In this document: one piece after another, positions 56,463 to 64,000 of the stretch | Layout: each line of letters starts with the position of its first letter | Position numbering within the stretch: position 1 is the first letter of the stretch | Assembly: GCA_025331125.1 (NCBI GenBank) | Contig: JAOALB010000108.1 | Span: forward strand, 124,001 to 188,000 | Source: Mycogone perniciosa | Lineage: Eukaryota > Ascomycota > Sordariomycetes > Hypocreales > Hypocreaceae | DNA length: 64,000 nt | Direction of reading: 5' to 3' | Notes under the pieces: model-generated | What the model was told of the DNA's origin: nothing | Databases searched by the model: none | The model's input: only the letters and a program-made list of their open reading frames with translations | Made by a program: the position numbers and the translations under genes

Positions 56463-57104
56463 ATGATGGAAGAGCCATTGAAGGATCCCGTCCCAGAGCG
56501 TCGCCCTTACACTGGCTCGTGTCACTGCGGCGCTACCCGTTATGTCGTCTTCCTCATAACTCCTCCGCCATCTCCCGTCAACTCAGAGCCGCCGCCATCC
56601 AGAGGAGTCCAGCGATTGTACCGGTGTAATTGCACAGTTTGCCAAAAGATGGGCTTAATGCACGTCCGACCCCCGTCTGCCTTTCATGACTTCTTTCTCC
56701 TGTCCCCATCGGACCCTTTCCGGGATCTGGGCGATTACTCATGTAACGACCATCGCCTACACTATTTCTTCTGCAAAATGTGTGCGGTAAGGTGTTTCAC
56801 ATTTCAGGGCGAGGGAGAAACTGTCGATATCGACCTCACAGCATTGGGCGTGTCAGGAACCAACTCCGAGCTAGCCAAGACGGCCAAGGCATGGAAGCCG
56901 AAGATGGTAGATCTTCCTCCCAACTTGATGCGCTGCGCATCTTACCTGAGCGTCAATGGACACACTATAGATGCAGGTCAAGAGGGCTTTGATATGAGGG
57001 AATGGGTGGAAAATAAGTCTCTTCTATACCTGGATTATCTCAGGGATGGTGATGAAAAGCTGCCAGGACGATATGATAGACCCCACGATGGCGGCTCATA
57101 TTGA
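56463..57104 (+). CDS. GFA/CENP-V-fold zinc protein
   Basis: One frame of 213 residues from the ATG at 56463; the frame is open further upstream, but MMEEP gives the family-like start. Zinc ligands are visible in GSCHCGATRY (C-x-C), RCNCTVCQKMG and FFCKMCAVRCF (C-x2-C), the pattern of glutathione-dependent formaldehyde-activating-like proteins. A strand region ETVDIDLTAL follows the last ligands. The family includes S-hydroxymethyl-glutathione synthase in bacteria, but most fungal members have no proven reaction. A short Pro-rich insert (PPPSPVNSEPPPS) sits after the first ligand pair. No signal peptide is seen, so it is probably cytosolic. Confidence 0.87.
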   Translation: MMEEPLKDPVPERRPYTGSCHCGATRYVVFLITPPPSPVNSEPPPSRGVQRLYRCNCTVCQKMGLMHVRPPSAFHDFFLLSPSDPFRDLGDYSCNDHRLHYFFCKMCAVRCFTFQGEGETVDIDLTALGVSGTNSELAKTAKAWKPKMVDLPPNLMRCASYLSVNGHTIDAGQEGFDMREWVENKSLLYLDYLRDGDEKLPGRYDRPHDGGSY

Positions 57105-57164
57105 AGGGAAGGACACCTATCTTCCTAATTAAGAATATATACAGTTTTGGAGTTTCTGGCAAAG

Positions 57165-57709
57165 TCTAATCCCAGAAGTCTATTCTCATTCGTCGAGTCC
57201 CGAGCCCACTGTGCTTTCGTCCAACAAGCCTCGAGTTCATCGAAACGATTCGAGCGCGATGTGGCGATAGCAGCCCATGCATCATACACTTGCCGGCCTT
57301 GAAGTACCCCCGACGAACGTACTCGTATCATTCAATCAACCAATCGCGCAGCTATACGACGCCCAGTTCCAGTTGACTTGACCGCTTCGCATACGCCTCG
57401 GCCCCTGCTTGCCGCCTTGGGTCCACGCAGAAGTGGCCAAGGGTGTCATCCAGTTTCATCAGTTCGTAGTAGCCAACAAGAGCACCAGAGTCATCATACG
57501 GAAGTAAAACAGCGCTGAAAAACAACAAGGCACATTGATCTTGACCAGGGCGCCGGCAAGATCGATGTGTTGATCAGCGAGGAAGTCTGCCCCGGTTGTC
57601 ATTGTCCAACCCAACTTGATTCACCCCAGAAGACAGAGCGCACGAGTGTCACCACGGCTGGTGCGTCTTCCGGTGTGGCTTTTCGGGATGAAGGCGTGAT
57701 TGGTGCCAT
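57165..57709 (-). pseudogene. Decayed GNAT-family N-acetyltransferase
   Basis: Pieces of one GNAT protein lie in order but not in one frame. The start RKATPEDAPAVVTLVRSVFW is a typical first strand and helix. After a frame shift comes TGADFLADQHIDLAGALVKI, then after a second shift in a T5 run PYDDSGALVGYYELMKLDD and GHFCVDPRRQAGAEAYAKR, the acetyl-CoA-binding region. In the last frame a TAG and a TGA interrupt LRDWLIE and YEYVRRGYFKAGK, which is the family's C-terminal 'W/Y-Y-E-R-x-G-Y' signature. The TGA replaces an expected Trp codon, a G-to-A change. No set of introns that I tried repairs all four lesions. I regard it as a pseudogene. Confidence 0.7.
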
Positions 57710-58308
57710 CAGTGCCACAGAGTTGGTGGTTCCCCCAACAGTTCTTGGCTTGTGGTATATGACAAATACTTGTGAAGCCGGAAATAGTGTCGTCAAATTC
57801 AAATAAGATATGAGCAAAAAAGATAAGTCTTGTGATATTACATTATTCATGCAGAGACTTATTGCAATGTTAGTGTTACTACCTCGTACACGATAAGAGT
57901 ATGCCGGTCTGAATAGCACAACTTAAAAGATACAATTCTAGGTAGACTCTAGTGGGTATATCCTTCTTATTTTATGTACCTAATCAATAATATCAACTGC
58001 TCCCCTGGGTATTATTCCATTTCCATGCCCAACTAGATACCTGATGGTTGGCAGCATGGTCAAAGCCAGGCTACAATAATATTGACAATTTTGACATTCC
58101 CGCACTGACTCGTAAATCCTGCACCCGGTCAAAGTGCCATTGCCACATCGTCCATTAAGTCGTGTAAAAGGTATTATTCCAAGTATTGTTTGGTAATACA
58201 GGCCTGATGTAGCCAAGAAAATACGTACGAAAATGAAACAAACGAAAAATCCTTCCCCGGGATAGATACAAACTCGTCAACGCCCAAAAGTGCAGCTGCA
58301 CATTATTA
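57710..58308. other. Intergenic, no gene seen
   Basis: AT-rich DNA between the GNAT remnant and the receptor gene. No domain or RNA was recognised. Confidence 0.5.
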
Positions 58309-60263
58309 TTATTTGGCAAGAGCCACAGCATTGCCAGACTCAGAGTGGCCGGCATAGTCGAATGAATCCATAGAAGAACGCCTGTCTCGGACAAACTTGG
58401 GCCAGGTGTTGGTCAACACAAGATACTTGATGCTCTTCTCGGCGTCGTCAAACACAGTCTCATCGAATTCCTCAGGAATTTCACCCCAGTATTGCACTCG
58501 GTCGCCGCCAACGCTGCTAGACTTCTCCGAAACACCCACCTCCTTTTCGGAGCTATGAGAGGACTCGGGCTTGCTCCAGCCGGGGACATTGAAGGGAGTC
58601 GCAGGGTCGACGTCACTCTTCTCACCATACATGACGCGAGCGGAGCTCTCAAAGATAGACTCGAGCTTCTTAAGCTGTGGGTACGAAATGTTGATCTGGA
58701 ACTCAGCATCGCGTGCACTGATGAGTTCGGTGTAAATGCGGAGAGCACGATTGAATCTCTCCTGAACCAGTTGTCGCCTAGTCTCATCCGAAATGTCGCC
58801 ATCGGGATCGCGCATCGAGGCGGGAAATGACGACTTCCACTCAGCCACGCTTGTCAAGAAAGCAATGTTTTCGCCAGAAAAGTCTCTCAGGGCAGAGTAC
58901 TGCAACAGGGGCTCCGGGTTTCTCTCCAAAACGTACTCCAGAGCGCTCATGGTGAGAATCGACTCATTCGAGGTACTCTTAACGGAACTATTGGTAGACT
59001 TCCAGCCGGTCTTGACTGACTCCACCACAGTCGAACCGGTGTGGGCCGACTTGTTGCTCCTAGCAGCGGCCTTGTTGTTGCACTCCCACTGGGCGATGGT
59101 GTCTAGGGTCTCCTGGCGCAGGGTTTGGTGACGCATAACCTCCCAGCAGGGAAGGAAGACCGTGAAGATTTCCGTGAGCATAATAGAGACGGCGATCCTA
59201 ACAGCTCATTAGTCACAGTTCTTCACAGGACGCAAATGAGTGGACTTACCATTGAGGGGGTATAAAGTACTGGTTAACAGCGTCCATCCCGGGAACATTT
59301 AGAGCGATGAGCCACATGGGAGTCGCGTGAAGGCTGTAAGGTGAATGGTCAATACCATGATTCATCATATGGAGGGCACTCTACTCACTTCGCAATGGCG
59401 CAGCCAATGGTCTGAATTCTCCATCCGTGAGTGTCGTTAATGTTGCGAGCCTGCCACAGAATAATAGGAGCAACAATCCAAGCCCAGAAGAATTGCCAAA
59501 AGACGGAGGGCCACCTAGGCAGTCATGTTAGCGACGAGATTCGAGCAAAGGTAGCATAGGTCCCGGAGTCACTCACCACTCCCAGCCTCTGCCCATCTGC
59601 TCCTTCATCTCCATCTCAGTACCATGAACTTCGGTGCCTGGGATACCCCACGAGCTATGCCACTTGCGGGAGATGATGTACATGAGTGCAGTCGTGAGGA
59701 GCTACATGAAAGCAACGTTAGAGAGAGGTTCTGACTTCACGCGAATCAGAAGGTAGCGCAGCACTCACTTGAAACACCATTCCGACGATGACGAGGACCA
59801 CGACCTTGGAGCTGTAGTCAAGTTGGCTGTATCGGCCCAGAATACCCTTCGCCTTCTTCTTCTTGGGCTCGGCAGGGCCATCAAGGACGCTGGTGCGCTG
59901 GGTATATCGCTTCTGGGCTTGGGCGACATGTAAAAAGCGAGTGTTCGAAGCGTGGAAAAGACCGATACCCAAGGGAAGATAGGTGCCCATGATCCAATAC
60001 TCAGAATCGCCTGGCGAGATCGGTCCCAAGACGTAACCCAGCTGGACCGATGTCCAGTAAAGATGAAGTAGTACAATCGCGCCCAGTGAAAGACCCAGGC
60101 CTCTTATTCGCATGAGCGGCATGTGGCGCTTGGAGATGAGGAATGCCATGCCGCTTGCCAGCAGGAGCGTCCAGGCGCTGGCGAAGCAGATCCAGAAGAT
60201 ACCGACGCCATCGAGGTTGGCCTCTGGCTTGGAGTCGCCCGTGACTCCAAGTTCGGAGCCCAT
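58309..60263 (-). CDS. Seven-helix receptor-like protein with C-terminal RGS domain (GprK type)
   Basis: Five exons, beginning with 59769-60263 and ending with the exon that stops at 58309. The N-terminal half has seven hydrophobic helices: FWICFASAWTLLLASGMAFL, LGAIVLLHLYWTSVQLGYVL, IMGTYLPLGIGLF, VVVLVIVGMVFQLLTTALMY, VFWQFFWAWIVAPIILW, TIGCAIANLHATPMWLIAL and AVSIMLTEIFTVFLPCW. A Ser/Thr-rich cytosolic link follows, then an RGS domain of about 130 residues starting SALEYVLERNPEPLLQYSAL and including FSGENIAFLTSVAEWK and FNRALRIYTELISARDAEFQ. The tail (SSSMDSFDYAGHSESGN) is Ser-rich. This design matches the fungal GprK class and plant RGS1: it should speed GTP hydrolysis on a G-alpha subunit at the plasma membrane. 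Ligand and partner are unknown. Confidence 0.9.
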
Positions 60264-63035
60264 AATGGCGGTCGCGAGAAACAGAACGTGACGGTGATGA
60301 AGCTATCAATGGGAAGGATCGTGATGATATTCGGTAGCTGTACGGAGCATGTGGGTCGTAAAAGAAAGGAATGACAAGCCCACTACTGCAGCTCAAGGTC
60401 CTCAGTAATAGTAAGAGTAAATTTGGGAGAAAAGAGGACCTTGGTAGGAACTGAGCCACACAGGCGGTACACACCCTTATGTATGTGGAACGTGGAAAAC
60501 GTGTGTGTCTGTTGGTTGGAGATGGCAAATGGGAATCGGAGCCAACGCCGAGACACAGAATGATTCACGTTCTGGTCTCTTATTTAGGTGTTGAAGATGA
60601 GCCCAAATGTCAAACCACGGGGCGTCCATTTTGTTTTTTTCCTCCTCTGCTCCCCCGCAGGCGAAGAGCTTGAACCAGCGTTGATGGAACGGCTCGGCCA
60701 GGCTGCTCGTCCGCCGCCGATCGCGTCTGATTCTGGGCCGCCCTGTCCTGGACTAGAGCTGTCTATCACAAGTGACAAGGGCTGTGAATGGCCACCGCGC
60801 CTTGGACTGGGCCCCAGTGTGCTCAATGAGGTCAGGACGCTTAAGACGCGCCTCGCATTGCCGTACTGGAGAATCCCTGTTGGTGGCCCTCCCTTGTTCG
60901 CGCCGGTTGGCTAACCTACCCGCTCCGGATGTTCGGGTGGAACTCCATTCGTGCGGACGCACATTGACTATGAGTAGGCGATGCCACCACACCATCGCGG
61001 CACAGGACGGATCCAGCCAAGCGTTGAATGGCGCGCGGGCGAGCTGAGGACACGGGCTCGACCGGTGGTGGACGGAGAAGCTCTCAAGGTGGACTGCGTC
61101 TATACATACATGCATACCGGTCGTTTGTGGATGCACTCCTCGTGCACATATCCAACACCCGGATAGCTGGAAACCTTTTTTAGTATTGCAACGCACCGCT
61201 GATCATCATGATACAAGATTGGCGATCGGATGCACAGGCCTTGGGCAAGTGACAGGAGGAGGCGCAATTTTCGCTTTCCGGGGGCGAGCCCACTGGTGGT
61301 CTTCGCGGCATCGCGTAGAGTCAGCCTGGCGTGATATCTACCCGTACATGACGGGTGGTAGGACAGAAATTACCCAGTTGCTGCTAGTAGACTAGTAGTA
61401 ATAGCAATGAGAGGGCATTCTCCTATGACGGGACAGGGGTAAAGATGAGTTTAATTGTTAAACTGATACCTAACCCCTCCGTGTTGCCAGACTCGCAATT
61501 CCACCAATATAAAGCTCACAACGGGCGAAATTGTCTCTTCAGCGATACGAGTAAGAACTGAACAGCCAACAAACGTATTGTCCACCGATCAGCCCGTGCG
61601 TCAGCGAGAAAACGGTCTGTATTTCTCGGCCAATGAGACAAACTTGGAAGAAGAAAAAATGGGTGTGTGTTGGTGGCCCCCAAGTCTTAATTGGGGCAGG
61701 AAAAAATTCCGATTTTGGTGCATAAAAAGCAATATCCATCTCCTATCCCTGCATTCGATGCATCCCTCCACCATCTCAAACGGGACACGGCCTCTAGATT
61801 TATGGATGAATAGGTTTTCCGTTCTCCCTAGGGCTTCAACCATCACACGATGGGGGTAAAAAGTTGATATATATGTATTGGGCGAAAGGAAGGGAAATGG
61901 TAGCGACTAGATTCAAAAAGCTATGAGATTCATCACAGTCACAATGTCGATCTTCTCCAAAGCAGATCCATGACCAGTGACGGTTGGCCGTTTGGCGTTG
62001 CTTTTGAATGCTGACGCCACCATCCCCCATCACATTCCCGCAATTCCAGCCCCCACGCCGCCACAGATGCCGTCCCAATCATGAAGAGTGACATAAATAC
62101 CTACTACGAAGTAGATAGGAAGAGAGTTTAGAAATCGCCAGTTCTTGTGGCTTTCGTACAAAAGTGTGTGCTAGCGGTATGAGGAATTAGTGGCGGCTAC
62201 GGCGCACGGCAAGGCATTCTCCGTCTACTACCGGACTTGAAGCTAATAGAGTATGCCGCTGTTAGTACAAACGGATTCAAGATGTGATATCTACTAGTCG
62301 ATCTCAAATCCTAATACTGTCATGGTGTGTCATCCGGAAGCAGCAAGGTCGGGTTTTTGGGGGGAAAGGTGACGATGGCAGGAATTTCGCAAGGGCGGCG
62401 ACCTTGCAGCCTCACACACTCAGTCAGGAGGAGAGCACAGTGCCCAGGGTCCGATAACTGCAGAGCTGACACATGTCTTAAACTGTCGAAACCTTGAGCG
62501 GATTTGCTCTCCATTCAGGCGGCGTTGGCATGAACGCATTGGCAATCATACGGAGTAGATACGTCCCACATCCAAGCGACAAAAGCCCTGCATCAATATT
62601 CACCATCATTCAAACTGGCTTAAGTCGTACGATAAGGCTAATGAGCGTCATTGGTATGAAACAAGAAGGGCTTTTCTTTTGTCGGGTAGTGTGGTAATGT
62701 TAATGCCAAATACAAAGACAGCGAGTCGTCCGTCATACGGCTGTACTCGTGTTTGCCGTGAAAATCCCTTTTGGCGGCTTGGAATTCGGAGGCCACATCC
62801 ATCAATGCATACCACCCCGAGGCTCGAACCTATCTAGTCTGTCTTTACATCCAGCGTGGCGTTTGACATCCCGAGGGCAAACGATCCAGCCCTTTTCATT
62901 CATCTTGCTAGTTCAGCTAACCTGCTCCCAATTGTCTCGACTTCTCGACATAGTGGATGTCGATCGATGAAGTCCAGAGGCAGATGGTGAATAGGTGGCA
63001 TCATGTGTACTCTTTTGGTACTAGACTGAAGCCGC
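60264..63035. other. 2.8 kb intergenic region without a supported gene
   Basis: Includes the receptor promoter. A GC-rich stretch at 60.6-61.1 kb has open frames on both strands but no domain or start support. The rest is mixed, with TACGAAGTA at about 62104-62112. Confidence 0.5.
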
Positions 63036-64000
63036 CTACTCTTGGTGAAGGGCAGCATTGGCAGAAGACTTGGGCGACGGAATCAGCAACCAGCTGATAG
63101 CTGTCGCCACCAATAGCCCGACCAAAATGGGCTGTAAGATACCAACCCCCGCATGAGCAGACACCACTCCTGTCACGACGGGAAAGACGGATCCACCCAT
63201 CTGAGCAAAGACGAAGACCAAAGCGAGGGCCGTTGAGTGTAGATCTGGTGGGAAAAGCCTCGACCCAAGCGAGATGCCCTAAATTGGAGCACCGGGTTAG
63301 TGAAGCTGTATTTCGTACCACTGCTTGTAAATAGAGGCATCAATAAGTACTTACAGTCGCAAACAGTGGCCCTGTGAAGAAGCCGATAAAGCTGACGGCA
63401 ATTGACGCGGCGATGATATTCGGTACTCTGTTGATTCTCGTCAGCAAACACATGTAAGCACTTAATCATGGCCAGGGAGCATACAGCCAGAATACCAGCT
63501 GGAGAGCAAGGGCGAGGAGGCAGTATAAAAATACCATTCTACGCTCGCCAAATCGATGGGTCGGCTCTGCCAACAGCACCCGTCCTAGGAGACTGCCTCC
63601 GTTGAAGCCTGCGGGGACATAACCCATCTTGGATAAGTCACCATGACGAACATCAACGAGATACTCGACAACCCATCCGCTAGCTGTTAGAACGGATCCA
63701 AGATAGAAGAAGAAGAAGAGGCACAGCAGCCACACGCTCAACGTCGTCGTGGTCTTCTTGATAATTTTCATGGCATCTTTGTTTCTCGAGCCGTCGTCTT
63801 CGTCTGAAGATCGGTTATCAAGAACATGGCCGTTATTCGTAACAGTCTCCTTGTGCCTGAATCTAAGAGTATCTCGAAACGTTACACATACTAGAGCCAA
63901 ATTAATAACACCAATGACGAGGGGAAAAGTGTAAAACAGATACCAGCGAGAAACCTCCCCTACGGAGGCGACGGCCGTGGCGACAAACGGCCCTACCAAA
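63036..64000 (-). CDS. MFS transporter, C-terminal part (runs off the right edge)
   Basis: At least three exons are visible. The outer one (about 63490-64000) has RWYLFYTFPLVIGVINLALV (helix 6), a charged central loop (RSSDEDDGSRNKDAMKII), then WLLCLFFFFYLGSVLTASGW and FNGGSLLGRVLLAEPTHRFG, with GRVLL..P..R.G as the loop 8-9 signature. The next reads VPNIIAASIAVSFIGFFTGP. The last, GISLGSRLFPPDLHSTALAL then VFVFAQMGGSVFPVVTG, has the late-helix motif of sugar/fucose-permease-like MFS carriers (BSC6 type) and ends at 63036. The N-terminal six helices are outside the window. Substrate unknown. Confidence 0.85.

Noticed and set aside
60588..61196. GC-rich open frames on both strands after the receptor gene
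   Set aside because: High GC makes stops rare; no conserved motif or start context was found.
1..64000. CRISPR arrays, insertion sequences of bacterial type, rRNA genes
   Set aside because: None seen; the window is eukaryotic nuclear DNA.

Overview
The window is nuclear DNA from a filamentous ascomycete. Genes carry short GT-AG introns (about 50-110 bases), tRNA genes have introns after position 37, and the families present are fungal: a non-reducing polyketide synthase with a starter-unit domain, a DMATS prenyltransferase, Zn(II)2Cys6 regulators, a DFG5/DCW1 wall mannosidase, a 2EXR protein and a 7TM-RGS receptor. Gene content and the scattered TACTCCGTA / TACGAAGTA intergenic motifs suggest Sordariomycetes, probably Hypocreales. 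That placement is inference, and the species is not determined.

Layout. 0-5.2 kb: start of a glyoxalase-fold gene (cut by the window edge), a sugar O-acetyltransferase, then a succinyl-CoA ligase beta-type gene with a one-base frame break, next to a mitochondrial-type MaoC/hotdog hydratase. The last two look like an acyl-CoA activation and hydration pair of itaconate/mesaconate type. 6.6-8.9 kb: an intron-bearing tRNA-Ile(AAT) and a secreted GH25 muramidase. 9.3-26.8 kb: a compact secondary-metabolite cluster of six genes: AIF-like FAD oxidoreductase, DMATS prenyltransferase, FAD monooxygenase, O-methyltransferase-fold protein, SAT-KS-AT-PT-ACP-ACP-TE polyketide synthase and an EthD-domain protein. 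A Zn(II)2Cys6 regulator follows at 29.9-32.7 kb after a 3 kb gap. 33-35 kb: AT-rich DNA with a MITE-like foldback element. 35.3-39.7 kb: a kinase-like protein lacking the DFG aspartate, a two-HKD phospholipase D-like protein and a small secreted cysteine protein. 40-47 kb: a gene-poor stretch holding an intron-bearing tRNA-Ala(AGC) and one weak secreted-protein candidate. 47.4-64 kb: ordinary genes: DFG5/DCW1-like mannosidase, acidic 2EXR protein, TDT-family transporter, a Zn(II)2Cys6 regulator whose zinc cluster is split over three exons, a GFA-fold zinc protein, a decayed GNAT gene, a 7TM-RGS receptor and the 3' part of an MFS transporter.

How the cluster may work (inference from families). 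The synthase would build and release an aromatic polyketide, the FAD monooxygenase hydroxylate or dearomatise it, the EthD protein assist dehydration or cyclisation, the DMATS enzyme add a prenyl group, and the AIF-like flavoprotein adjust redox state. The O-methyltransferase-fold protein lacks the usual catalytic histidine, so it may do something other than methyl transfer. Two divergent gene pairs (oxidoreductase/prenyltransferase and synthase/EthD) and the monooxygenase share palindromic CGG/CCG promoter elements, which fits joint control by a Zn(II)2Cys6 factor.
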